Positions 16,032-24,700 of a DNA stretch of 64,000 nt are shown in pieces; the stretch's first letter is position 1; every line of letters starts with the position of its first letter. The notes below the pieces were generated by a model, which did not search any database, was not told the DNA's origin, and saw nothing but the letters and a program-made list of their open reading frames with translations. The DNA lies in assembly GCF_900111175.1 (NCBI RefSeq), contig NZ_FOGI01000003.1, positions 191,177 to 255,176 of the forward strand, read 5' to 3'. This DNA comes from Actinokineospora terrae (GTDB lineage: Bacteria > Actinomycetota > Actinomycetes > Mycobacteriales > Pseudonocardiaceae). Both the position numbers and the translations under genes were made by a program.

Positions 16032-16985
16032 ATGAAGGTCGTGGTGCCCGGCGGGACCGGGAATGTCGGGGGATTCCTGAGCCGCGCGCTGGCCGCGGCC
16101 GGGCACGAGGTCGTCGTCCTGAGTCGGCGGGCGGTCGACGTCGGCGGTGGTGTGCGGTCGGTCCGCTGGGACGGGCGCACCTCGGGGGCGTGGGCCGGTG
16201 AGATCGACGGCTGCGACGCGGTGATCAACCTCGCCGGGCGCAGCGTCAGCTGCCGGTACACCGAGGAGAACCTGCGGGAGATGATGTCGTCCCGTGTGGA
16301 CTCGGCGCGGGCCGTCGGCTCCGCGATCGCGGCGGCCGCGACGCCACCCCGGGTGTGGTTGCAGATGAGCACGGCGACGATCTACGCCCACCGCGACGAC
16401 GCTCCCAACGACGAGGCGACGGGCATCATCGGCGGGTCGGAGCCTGACGTGCCGGGGCACTGGGCGTTCAGCGTGGAGATCGCCAAGCAGTGGGAACTGG
16501 CGCAGCAGGAGGCATCCACGCCGGAAACGCGCAAAGTCGCGCTGCGGACCGCGATGGTGATGAGCCCGGACCGGGGCAGCGTCTTCGACGTGCTGTCCTG
16601 GATGGCGCGGCTCGGCCTCGGCGGACCGGTGGGCGGGGGACGGCAGTACGTGTCGTGGATCCACGGGCACGACTTCCTGCGGGCGGTGGAGTACCTGCTC
16701 GCCGCGGACGTTGTGGGCGCGGTCAACGTGGCGGCTCCGGACCCCTTGCCGCAGCGCGAGTTCGTGCGGGTGCTGCGCCGCGCCTGGGGGATGCCCGTGG
16801 GACTCCCGGCGACCAGGTGGATGGCCGAGATCGGGGCGTTCGCGCTGCGGTCGGACACGGAGCTGCTGCTCAAGAGCCGCCGAGTGGTCCCGGGGCGGCT
16901 GCTGGCGGCTGGATTCACGTTCGACCACGGGCTGTGGCGGGACGCGGCAGCAGACCTGGTGCGAGCTCGGCGCGCGCTGAGCTGA
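16032..16985 (+). CDS. NAD(P)-dependent epimerase-like protein, TIGR01777/SDR39U1 (YfcH) family
   Basis: A 317-aa extended SDR. The N-terminal Rossmann motif is VVVPGGTGNVGGFLSRAL, and INLAGRSVSCRYTEENLREM is the hallmark of the TIGR01777 family. A C-terminal DUF1731-like segment ends the protein (LLLKSRRVVPGRLLAAGFTF). The usual SDR active-site Tyr region reads STATIYAHRDDAPNDE. The reaction of this family is not firmly established. It lies 31 bp after queD, codirectional, and could be read through from that operon, but the family is widespread without que genes, so a link is doubtful. Confidence 0.88.
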   Translation: MKVVVPGGTGNVGGFLSRALAAAGHEVVVLSRRAVDVGGGVRSVRWDGRTSGAWAGEIDGCDAVINLAGRSVSCRYTEENLREMMSSRVDSARAVGSAIAAAATPPRVWLQMSTATIYAHRDDAPNDEATGIIGGSEPDVPGHWAFSVEIAKQWELAQQEASTPETRKVALRTAMVMSPDRGSVFDVLSWMARLGLGGPVGGGRQYVSWIHGHDFLRAVEYLLAADVVGAVNVAAPDPLPQREFVRVLRRAWGMPVGLPATRWMAEIGAFALRSDTELLLKSRRVVPGRLLAAGFTFDHGLWRDAAADLVRARRALS

Positions 16986-17139
16986 ACCAGGCCGACTTGT
17001 CCCGCTGTACGGATTGCGAAGGTCTCCGCGTTCGGGTGTCACGGAGCCGGGCAAGATCACGAAGCTCAGATCGCGCCACATCGGACAGATCGGGTGGCGC
17101 GGCACCCGCAGTCGACCAGTGACAGGAACGTGAGCACGC

Positions 17140-17748
17140 ATGTACCCCCGTCCACTCAGGATCTTCGCCGTCGTCGCGGTCGGCCTGCTCGCGACAACGG
17201 CCTGCGGCCCCCAGGACACCCCGGCCGCCATCAGTTCGGCGGCCCCCACGTCGGCCACCAGCGCGGCGGCGTCGGCCACGGTCCTGCCGCAGGGCGAGAT
17301 CCCGGGTTCGGCGGCGGCCTCGGCCACGGCCGCGCCCGCGGGCAGCTCCGTCCCCGCGACCCCGACGGCGCGGATGACGTACGGCGAGTCGATGGGCTAC
17401 GCGCTGCCCACCACCAAGGACTGGGCCACCGCGCTGGAGGTCCGGGTCACCGACCTGGCCGCCACCAGGGGGATGGCGGCCGGGACGTTCGAGATCAGCA
17501 TCGCGAACCGCACCGGCGACCCGTTCGACCTGGACAAGCCGCGGGTCCGCGCGGTCGACTCGACGGGCACGACCGTGGCCGAGCTGACGAGGTCCGCCGG
17601 GAACGACGTCCTCTTCAAGACCCTGCCCAGCCCTGCCGTCGTCCTGGCTCCGTTCAGCCTGCCGGTGCAGGCGAAGGACGTGTCGATCTGGGTGCAGCCC
17701 TCGCCGACCAGCACCGAGATCACCAGTTGGAGCACCGACGGCAACTGA
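17140..17748 (+). CDS. Predicted secreted lipoprotein, DUF4352-like
   Basis: A 202-aa protein. A signal peptide (MYPRPLRIFAVVAVGLLATT) ends at the likely lipidated Cys of TTACG, although Thr rather than Leu at -3 makes the lipobox weak. An Ala/Ser/Thr-rich linker (about 25-75) follows. A C-terminal beta-sandwich-like domain (VRVTDLAA, FEISIANRTGDPFDL) resembles the DUF4352 and telomeric-repeat-binding-factor-2-like families. It was probably placed here by chance relative to the biosynthetic genes. A terminator hairpin follows the stop. Confidence 0.75.
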   Translation: MYPRPLRIFAVVAVGLLATTACGPQDTPAAISSAAPTSATSAAASATVLPQGEIPGSAAASATAAPAGSSVPATPTARMTYGESMGYALPTTKDWATALEVRVTDLAATRGMAAGTFEISIANRTGDPFDLDKPRVRAVDSTGTTVAELTRSAGNDVLFKTLPSPAVVLAPFSLPVQAKDVSIWVQPSPTSTEITSWSTDGN

Positions 17749-17759
17749 GCGGGTGTCGG

Positions 17760-17789
17760 ATCTCCGGGCTCGTCAGCGGGCCCGGAGAT
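17760..17789. terminator. Bidirectional hairpin terminator between convergent genes
   Basis: ATCTCCGGGC (17760-17769) and GCCCGGAGAT (17780-17789) form a perfect 10-bp stem with a 10-nt loop, in the 53-bp gap between the lipoprotein and acyl-CoA dehydrogenase stops. There is no U-run, as is usual in actinobacteria. Confidence 0.8.
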
Positions 17790-17801
17790 GCGCGCGCGGG
17801 G

Positions 17802-18935
17802 TCAGCGGTGGGTGAGGGTCAGGTCGGCGATCTGGAGTTGTTGGATCTGGGTCGTGCCCTCGATGATCTCCTGGATCTTGGCGTCGCGGAGGTGGCGTTG
17901 GACCGGGTAGTCGGGGCCCACTCCGTTGGCACCGTGGAGTTGGACGGCCGCGGTGGCGGTGGTGTAGGCGGTCTGGGACGCGAAGTACTTGGCTATCAGG
18001 GTTTGGCGGATGGCGTCCCGATGGGAGGTGGCGCGCATGATTCCGGCCTGGTGGCACAGCAGGCGCGCGGCTTCCACCGAGGTGATCATGTCGGTGAGGG
18101 ACTGGCGGACCAGTTGGTGCTCCGCCAGCGGGACGCCGAACTGGGTGCGGGTCCGGGTGTAGTCGAGGGTGGCGTCCAGGCAGGCCTGGGCGAGGCCGAC
18201 CGAGCCGTAGGCCGTGCTGTAGCGGCCGTAGTCCAATGAGGACGTCGCCACCAGGTCGAAGGTCAGCCTGCCGTGGCTGAGCAGGCTCGACTCGGGGACC
18301 ACGACCGAGTCGAGCACGACCTCGCCCAGCTCGGAGGCCCGGAGACCGAGCAGGCCGGTGATGGGCGAGACGGTCAAGCCGGGGGTGTCGCGCTCGACCA
18401 CGAACGCGGCCGGGTCGTCGTCCAGGCGGGCGAACAGCAGGAAGACACCGGCGCGCTGGGCGAAGCTGAGCCACTTCTTGTGGCCGGTGATCTCGAACCC
18501 GCCCGGCACCCGGCGAGCCGTGGTCGTGCCGTTGCGGGCGTCGCTGCCGACGTCGGGTTCGGTGAGGGCGAACGCGCCGATGGTGGTGCCGGTGCCGATG
18601 GCCGGGACCCAGCGGTCGGCCAGTTCCTTGCTGCCCCACCGGAGAACCGCGTGCGCGACCATGCCCTGCACCGCGACCAGGTTGCGGACCGACCCGCAGC
18701 CGCGCCCCAACTCCTCGCTCAACAACCCGTACGTCACCACGTCCATCCCCGTGCCGCCCGCCTCGGACGGCAGCGTGGGCACCAGCCAGCGCGCGGCGGC
18801 GAGGTCCTTGATGACCGCGTCGTCGAGGCGTTCGGTGTGGTCCCAGGCGCCCGCGTGCGGGATGAGGCGTTCGTCGGTGAAGCGGGCGAAAGCGGTCTGG
18901 GCGTCGCGCTGGTCAGTGGTGAGACCGTGCAGCAC
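17802..18935 (-). CDS. Acyl-CoA dehydrogenase-like flavoenzyme of the aminomalonyl-ACP pathway
   Basis: A 377-aa member of the acyl-CoA dehydrogenase family. Visible are the FAD/substrate motifs FALTEPDVGSDA and ITGHKKWLSFA, the C-terminal helical domain, and the catalytic Glu in IIEGTTQIQQLQIADL. In zwittermicin-type aminomalonyl-ACP synthesis such a protein (ZmaG class) oxidises the ACP-bound aldehyde to the carboxylate. Here it clusters with the ACP, the 3-hydroxyacyl-CoA dehydrogenase and the carrier-protein ligase that complete that pathway. The GTG start at 18935 is chosen because it gives a standard N-terminus; it overlaps the upstream ligase gene by 23 nt, indicating one operon. Confidence 0.85.
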   Translation of the reverse strand: MLHGLTTDQRDAQTAFARFTDERLIPHAGAWDHTERLDDAVIKDLAAARWLVPTLPSEAGGTGMDVVTYGLLSEELGRGCGSVRNLVAVQGMVAHAVLRWGSKELADRWVPAIGTGTTIGAFALTEPDVGSDARNGTTTARRVPGGFEITGHKKWLSFAQRAGVFLLFARLDDDPAAFVVERDTPGLTVSPITGLLGLRASELGEVVLDSVVVPESSLLSHGRLTFDLVATSSLDYGRYSTAYGSVGLAQACLDATLDYTRTRTQFGVPLAEHQLVRQSLTDMITSVEAARLLCHQAGIMRATSHRDAIRQTLIAKYFASQTAYTTATAAVQLHGANGVGPDYPVQRHLRDAKIQEIIEGTTQIQQLQIADLTLTHR

Positions 18936-20121
18936 CTGGGTCCCCAATCCGGTCGGTGACGGACGTGGGCCAACCGGCGGGGTCGGTGCCGTGTTGGCAG
19001 AGGAACGCGTAGGCGAGCCGCTCCAGGCCGAACCCGACGCACCCGCTGGCCACGCCAGCACCGTCGGGACCGGTGATGCCGAAGGACTCGCCGAAGAAGT
19101 GGCCGTGCAGGTTGAACGAGCCCACCGCGATCGTGCGGTCCGCCGCGACCGGGACGCGCAGCTCGAACTTCAGCTCCATCATCCGCTGCGACAGGATCTT
19201 GCCCGCGGTGTCGGCGTTGCCGAAGAAGTGGTCGTTGGCGACCTCGCAGTGCCCCGCGAGCCCCAACTCCTCCAGCAGCGCGTACGCCCCGGCCATCACC
19301 GCGTCGCGGCACTCGGTGGCGAACGACTCGCCGCCGAGGAACACGATCTCGCGGATGGTGAAGTCCCACAGGCGTTCCATGCTGGTGTGGTACCGGGACT
19401 CGTGGCGGAAGGACTTGCCGCGCGCGGTCACCACCATCTCCTCGGCAAGCCGGCGGCCGGTGTACTGGTGGTAGGTGTGGTAGCACATCGTCGGCGGCAG
19501 GCAGTAGTCCTTGTCGCCGCACTGGTCGAACAGGTCGTCCGGCAGCCGCCCCTCGGTGCGGTAGCGGTCGACGAACCCGGTGTAGACGTCGATGTCGCTG
19601 TGCAGCCTGGTGACGAACATCGCGAACTGCGGGAACGACCCGAAGTACCCGAACCGGTCCAACACGCTGGTGGGCAACAGGGTCGGGTACCGGAACTCCC
19701 GCGAGCGCGGCAACACCAACGCGATCGACCGCAGCCGCGCGTCCAGGTAGTCCACAAGGGACAGCACCGGTTCGCCGAACCCGACCTGCCCCTCACCGGC
19801 GACGAACGCCGCGTCGGTGGCCAGCAGCAGCGGGAACGGGTCGGTGAACGACTCGACCGACACCGGCGACCGCCACACCTGCCGCGGCGGCAACGCGCGC
19901 TGGGTCAACACCTCGGCCGCGACGACTTTCCCGATTTTCGCCGTGATGGCCGATTCCGCCACTTCGCCGGAAAGGACCAGGTCGACCGCGGTGATAACGC
20001 CGCCCTCGGCCACCAGGTCGAACTCGGCAATGGCACTGGAGACGAAGAACAGCCGTTTCGCCAGTTCTGGCGCCAGCCCGTCGGGAACCGGTTCGGGCAG
20101 CGCCACCCGCAGCGCGCGCAT
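18913..20121 (-). CDS. Class-II synthetase-like amino acid:[carrier protein] ligase
   Basis: A 402-aa protein resembling the truncated, atypical seryl-tRNA-synthetase-like enzymes that load amino acids onto carrier proteins instead of tRNA. Motif 2 is at 238-263 (SFRHESRYHTSMERLWDFTI), and motif 3 at 363-372 (GFGLERLAYA). Probable zinc ligands are C213 (TMCYHTY), an acidic residue near E249, and C361 (ASGCVGFG). The FLCQHGTDPAGWP end is typical of the family. No tRNA-binding coiled-coil arm is present. The gene starts in a TGATG overlap with the ACP gene, strongly suggesting that ACP is its acceptor. Inference: it charges Ser onto the ACP as the first step to aminomalonyl-ACP, the task done in zwittermicin by an NRPS-type adenylation enzyme. 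Confidence 0.8.
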   Translation of the reverse strand: MRALRVALPEPVPDGLAPELAKRLFFVSSAIAEFDLVAEGGVITAVDLVLSGEVAESAITAKIGKVVAAEVLTQRALPPRQVWRSPVSVESFTDPFPLLLATDAAFVAGEGQVGFGEPVLSLVDYLDARLRSIALVLPRSREFRYPTLLPTSVLDRFGYFGSFPQFAMFVTRLHSDIDVYTGFVDRYRTEGRLPDDLFDQCGDKDYCLPPTMCYHTYHQYTGRRLAEEMVVTARGKSFRHESRYHTSMERLWDFTIREIVFLGGESFATECRDAVMAGAYALLEELGLAGHCEVANDHFFGNADTAGKILSQRMMELKFELRVPVAADRTIAVGSFNLHGHFFGESFGITGPDGAGVASGCVGFGLERLAYAFLCQHGTDPAGWPTSVTDRIGDPGAARSHH

Positions 20122-20366
20122 CACACCGCGGCGAGTTTGCGGGCGACCAGCTCGTCGACCCGGTCGACGCTGCGGAAGTGGTCGAACTGCAGGTCGTCGC
20201 CGGTCACCTGGACCCCGAACTCCTGCTCGACGAACACCACCAGCTGCATCACGAACATCGACCGCACCAGGCCGCGCTCGAAGATGTCGTCGCTGTCGGC
20301 GAGCTCGGTCTCGGCGATGTTGTCCAGGACGAACTCCCGGATCCTGGCCTTGTTGTCCGCGCCCAT
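20121..20366 (-). CDS. Discrete acyl carrier protein for aminomalonyl-ACP
   Basis: An 81-aa stand-alone carrier protein with the four-helix pattern (KARIREFVLDNI, DIFERGLVRSMFVMQLVVFV, DDLQFDHFRSVDRVDELVARKL). The phosphopantetheine Ser is in GLVRSMF, where the usual Asp (or Asn) before Ser is Arg and Leu after it is Met. This alters the recognition face at the start of helix II and could set its specificity for the dedicated ligase and dehydrogenases. It starts at the ATG directly abutting the upstream TAG stop, and its own stop overlaps the ligase start. Confidence 0.85.
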   Translation of the reverse strand: MGADNKARIREFVLDNIAETELADSDDIFERGLVRSMFVMQLVVFVEQEFGVQVTGDDLQFDHFRSVDRVDELVARKLAAV

Positions 20367-21251
20367 CTACCCCGCCTTTCCGGACGCGCCAGCGCCGGAT
20401 CCGTAGTGGAAGAAGCCCTGCCCGCTCTTGCGGCCGTGCAGCCCCGCGTCGACCATGCTGGTCAGCAGCGGGCACGGCCGGTACTTGCTGTCCTTGAACT
20501 CGTCGTGGAGCACCTCGATGGAGAGCAGGACGGTGTCCAGGCCGATCAGGTCGGCGGTCTCCAGCGGGCCCATGGTGTGGCCGAAGCACTCGACGAAGAG
20601 CCGGTCGATGTCGGCCGCGGTGCCCACGCCCTCGTGCAGCAGGAACACCGCCTCGTTGACGGTCAGCATCATCACCCGGTTGGTGACGAACCCGGGCGAG
20701 TCGTTGACCACCACGCTCTTCTTGCCCAGTGCGGTGATGAACTCCCGCATCCGCCCCAGCGTGTCCTCCGACGTGCGCCGACCGCGGATGACCTCGACGG
20801 TCGGCTTGAGCGGCACCGGGTTCATGAAGTGGGTGCCCACCACGTCCTCGGGGCGCCCGGTCAGCGCGCCGAGCCGGGTGATCGGGATGGCCGAGGTGTT
20901 GACCCCGACCGGGGTGCCCGGGGCGAGCAGCTCGCCGAGCCGCCGGTAGATCGGCGCCTTGACCTCGAAGCGCTCGGTGGCGTTCTCCACCACCAGGTCG
21001 GCGCCCGCGAGATCGGCCAGGTCGGTGCTGAACACCGTGCCGTCGACGACCTCGGCTGCGGTGATGGCCGACCCCGGTGCCAGCAGCGCGTAGAGCCGGA
21101 CGTCGTCGGCGATCGTGCGTCGTACGCTGTCCAGGACGCTGGTCTCGCGGTCGACGAGCACGACCGAGAACCCGGCCTGGCGCAGGGCGATCGTGACGCC
21201 CCGGCCCATGACCCCAGCCCCGACCACGCCCACGGTATGAACGCTGGCCAC
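20367..21251 (-). CDS. 3-hydroxyacyl-CoA dehydrogenase-like enzyme of the aminomalonyl-ACP pathway
   Basis: A 294-aa NAD-dependent dehydrogenase. The Rossmann motif VGVVGAGVMGRG is at the N-terminus, the catalytic His is in VVGTHFMNPVPLKPTVEV, and NDSPGFVTNRVM opens the C-terminal domain. In aminomalonyl-ACP or hydroxymalonyl-ACP synthesis this class (ZmaI-like) oxidises the hydroxymethyl of seryl-ACP or glyceryl-ACP to an aldehyde. It is the first gene of the leftward operon HAD-ACP-ligase-acyl-CoA dehydrogenase. The GTG at 21251 is chosen because GAGGGGG lies about 13 nt upstream and the protein then begins right before the Rossmann strand. Confidence 0.88.
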   Translation of the reverse strand: MASVHTVGVVGAGVMGRGVTIALRQAGFSVVLVDRETSVLDSVRRTIADDVRLYALLAPGSAITAAEVVDGTVFSTDLADLAGADLVVENATERFEVKAPIYRRLGELLAPGTPVGVNTSAIPITRLGALTGRPEDVVGTHFMNPVPLKPTVEVIRGRRTSEDTLGRMREFITALGKKSVVVNDSPGFVTNRVMMLTVNEAVFLLHEGVGTAADIDRLFVECFGHTMGPLETADLIGLDTVLLSIEVLHDEFKDSKYRPCPLLTSMVDAGLHGRKSGQGFFHYGSGAGASGKAG

Positions 21252-21357
21252 TGCCGATTCAACCCCCTCGCCGCACCACCCGGGGACCGGGTGGGAAATC
21301 GTGTGAGTTCGACACCGGTTACCACGCACGGGAAGTCAGCACAGCGATCCCGCCCGG

Positions 21358-21374
21358 ATACCCGCCGCGGGTAT
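21358..21374. promoter_or_regulatory. Palindrome ATACCCG-N3-CGGGTAT, operator candidate
   Basis: Perfect 7-bp arms with a 3-bp centre, 107 bp upstream of the leftward dehydrogenase start. The flanks (CCGG before and after) extend the dyad loosely. Confidence 0.45.
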
Positions 21375-21392
21375 TACCGGAATTGCGATGGG

Positions 21393-21410
21393 ATCCACTG
21401 TGGACGATCC
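21393..21410 (-). promoter_or_regulatory. 18-nt word shared with the ABC-2 exporter control region
   Basis: On the minus strand it reads GGATCGTCCACAGTGGAT, identical to the plus strand at 49795-49812. Both sites are intergenic and upstream of putatively co-regulated operons. The core TCCAC-A-GTGGA is itself a dyad. Confidence 0.5.
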
Positions 21411-21508
21411 GCCGCGCGCTGAACCAACGGGCCCGATCGGCGGCCCTCGACCGACACTACCCCAACAGGCACTGATGCGGCAGGGGGTCGCTTCCGCTCC
21501 ACTCGCGA

Positions 21509-21523
21509 GGGAGTAGAACTCCC
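21509..21523. promoter_or_regulatory. Palindrome GGGAGT-AGA-ACTCCC at the PKS/NRPS promoter
   Basis: Perfect 6-bp arms with a 3-bp centre. They lie where the -35 element would be for the -10 sequence TATAGT at 21536-21541, so a bound protein would directly control the big operon. Confidence 0.45.
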
Positions 21524-21601
21524 GGCGCCGCTGGGTATAGTCGAATGCGAGGTGGCGCTTCGCCGCCCGAGCGCCGCCGCGCCCTCGGACTCGCCTCGCA
21601 G

Positions 21602-21680
21602 TCGGACCAGTCAGTCGGACCCGCAAGTAGCCGTCGGACCAGTAACCAGTCGTCGTTATCGGACCAGTTGTCGAACCAGT
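21602..21680. repeat. Iterated TCGGACCAGT motif array in the NRPS/PKS leader
   Basis: TCGGACCAGT occurs at 21602-21611, 21634-21643 and 21659-21668. A one-mismatch copy TCGAACCAGT is at 21671-21680 and a truncated TCGGACC at 21615. Spacing is irregular (32, 25 and 12 bp), so this is not a CRISPR or simple tandem repeat. It may be a cluster of protein-binding sites. Confidence 0.55.
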
Positions 21681-21763
21681 CGTCGGAGCACAAGACCGTG
21701 CCGGAGCGGAGATCGCGCCGGTGGTCCGGCCCGCGTCGGCACTCGCTCGTTGGGGGCTCGTAG

Positions 21764-24700
21764 ATGGATGACCGCGCCGCTGTGCCGGTGATCACGGTGC
21801 ACGGACTCGTGGAGCGGGTGCTCACCGAGCGTCCGGCTGGACCGGTCGCGGTGGTGCAGGGCAACCGCCAAGTGAGTTACCCCGAACTCGACCGGATGGC
21901 GCAACAGGTGTCCTCCTGGTTACTGCGGACGGGTGTCGGTCCGGGTTCCCTGGTGGCGCTGCACCTGCGGCGCGGCCCCGAGCTGTTCGCGGCGATGCTG
22001 GGCGTGCTCAAGGCAGGCGCCTGCTACGTGCCGATGGACGTCGAGGACCCGGTCGAGCGGTTGCGGGCGATCGCCGAGGACGCCGACATCGCGGTGCTGG
22101 TGACCGATGGCGCACGACCCGTCCCGTTCCCGGCCACCACCCTGGTGCTGGACGACACGTGGCAGGAACAGGACAACCCCGGGCAGCACGAGCGGGCGCC
22201 GGTCCAGGTGGACCCGGACTCCCCGGCGTACGCGGTCTTCACCTCGGGCTCCACCGGGCGGCCCAAGGGTGTCCCGATGACGCACCGGTCGCTGGTCAAC
22301 CTGCTGTGGTGGCACGAACGCACGCGGCCGGGCGCGAACCAGTCCCGCACCGCGCAGGTGTGCGCGGTGAGCTTCGACTTCTCCTTCCACGAGGTGTTCG
22401 CCACGTTGTGCTTCGGCGGTACGCTGGTCGTCGCCGACGAACAGACCCGCAGGGACCCGTTCGCGCTCGCGGAGTTCCTTGAGCGGCAAGGGATCGAGCG
22501 GCTGTTCGCGCCGGTCACCACCCTCACCCAGCTGGCCGACGCCGCCGCGGGCCGTCCGGGCGCACTGGCCATCCGGGACGTGGTCACGACCGGCGAGCGG
22601 CTGCGCGTGACCCCGGCGCTGCGCGAGTTCTTCGGCCGCACCACCGGCGGCAAGCTGCACAACCACTACGGCGCCACGGAGTTCCAGGACGCGACCACGC
22701 ACACCCTCGACGGCGACCCGGCGACCTGGCCCGCGACGGTCCCGATCGGAAGGCCCATCACCGGTGTCGAGGTGCACGTGCTCGACGGGGACCTGCGGCC
22801 GGTGCCGGAGGGCGAGCTGTACGTCGGCGGCGTCGGGGTGGCGTCCGGGTACCTCAACCGGCCGGAGGAGACGACGCAGCGTTTCCTGGACAACCCGTTC
22901 GGGCCGGGTCGGCTCTACCGCACGGGTGATCTGGCGCGGATCCTGCCTGACGGAACGGTGGACCACCTGGGGCGGGCCGATGACCAGGTCAAGATCCACG
23001 GCGCGCGGGTCGAGCCCGGCGAGGTCGAGGCGGTCCTGGAGTCGGACCCGCGGGTCCGGGAAGCGGTGGTGCTCGCCCAAGAGGTCGCGGGCGTGCGCAG
23101 GCTGGTCGCGCACGTAGTGATCACGGGCGAGTACGACGAGACCCTCCCGCGCCGCCTGCACCGCGTGGTCTCCGCGCGGCTGCCCCGATACATGGTCCCC
23201 GAGGCATACGAGCAGTTGGCGGCGATGCCGAGGACGGCGAGCGGCAAGACCGACCGCCGCGCGCTGATCCCGCCGGAGGAGTTCGAGCGGCTCTCCGACG
23301 ACCCGGTCGTCGCCGCCCGCACCCCCACCGAGCGGGTGCTCAGCGCCGCGTGGCGCGAGGTGCTGGGGCTCGACGAGGTCAGCACGACCGACAACTTCTT
23401 CGACATCGGCGGCACGTCGCTGCACCTGGTCGCGCTGCGGCAGGCGATCACCGACCGCACCGGCGCGCCCTTCCCCCTGGTCGACCTGTTCGGCAATCCC
23501 ACGATCAGGGCACTGGCCGCCCACCTGGACCGGGACAACCCGGCACCCACACCGCGCAGGCGGGCCCGGCACACCCAGGGCGACATCGCGATCATCGGCA
23601 TGGCGGGCCGGTTCCCCGGCGCGGGCGATGTCGAGGCGTTCTGGCGGGACCTGGTGGCGGGCGTCGAGTCGATCACCGGGTTCGACGACCTCGGCGAGGT
23701 CGACCCCGCGCTGCGCGACCACCCCGACCACGTGCGGGCCGCGGCGGTGCTGCCCGGTGTCGACCGGTTCGACGCGGCGTTCTTCGACATCAACGCCAGG
23801 GAAGCGGCCGCGACCGACCCGCAGCACCGGATCTTCCTGGAGTGCGCGTGGGAGGCCTTCGAGGACGCGGGCCACCGGCCGGGTCCCGATCACGGCGCGG
23901 TCGGCGTGTTCGCCGGGTCGAGCCTGAGCACGTACCTGGTGAACAACATCACCCCCGGCGCGGGCGGCCCGTTCGTCGAGGCGGACCTGGCGCAGTTCCA
24001 GGCGAAGCTGGGCAACGACCGCAACTACCTGCCCACCAGGGTGTCCTACAAGCTCGACCTGCGCGGGCCGAGCGTGGCGGTGCAGACGGCGTGCTCGACG
24101 TCGCTGGTGGCGGTGCACCTGGCGTGCCAGAGCCTGCGGTCCGGTGAGAGCGACATGGCGCTGGCCGGGGGCGTGTCGGTGATCGTCCCGCAGCACGGTG
24201 GGTACCTCTACGAGGAAGGCATGGTCCGCTCGCGCGACGGGCACTGCCGGGCTTTCGACGCGCGGGCGGACGGGACGCTGTTCGGCAACGGCTGTGGTGT
24301 CGTGCTGCTCAAACCGCTCGCGGCCGCGTTGGCCGATGGTGACAGGGTGATCGCGGTCGTCAAGGGATCGGCGGTGAACAACGACGGCTCGGCCAAGGTG
24401 GGGTTCACCGCGCCGAGCGTGCAGCGCCAGGCGGAGGTCGTGGCGGACGCGTTGGCCGACGCGGGCGTTCCGGCCGGGAGCGTCGGCTACGTCGAGGCGC
24501 ACGGCACCGGGACCGCGATCGGCGACCCCATCGAGGTGGCGGCGTTGAACACGGCGTTCCAGGTCGACGGCCCGTTGCCCGAGAACAGTTGCGTGCTCGG
24601 GTCGGTGAAGTCCAACATCGGGCACCTGGACGAGGCGGCGGGGATCGCCGGGCTGGTCAAGGCGGCGCTGGCGGTCGAGCGCGGCACGGTGCCGCCCACG

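Larger units (their letters stand above)
21252..21763. promoter_or_regulatory. Divergent control region of the PKS/NRPS and aminomalonyl operons
   Basis: This 512-bp gene-free stretch lies between the divergent starts. It holds the palindrome ATACCCG-CCG-CGGGTAT (21358-21374). An 18-nt word at 21393-21410 recurs exactly, in the other orientation, at 49795-49812. The palindrome GGGAGT-AGA-ACTCCC (21509-21523) sits 12 bp upstream of a -10 TATAGT (21536-21541). A repeat array follows at 21602-21680. The rightward transcript would carry a leader of about 215 nt. The leftward promoter is not obvious. Confidence 0.55.

Noticed and set aside
21602..21680. Possible CRISPR array from the TCGGACCAGT repeats
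   Set aside because: Repeats are only 10 bp, spacing is irregular and no cas genes are present.
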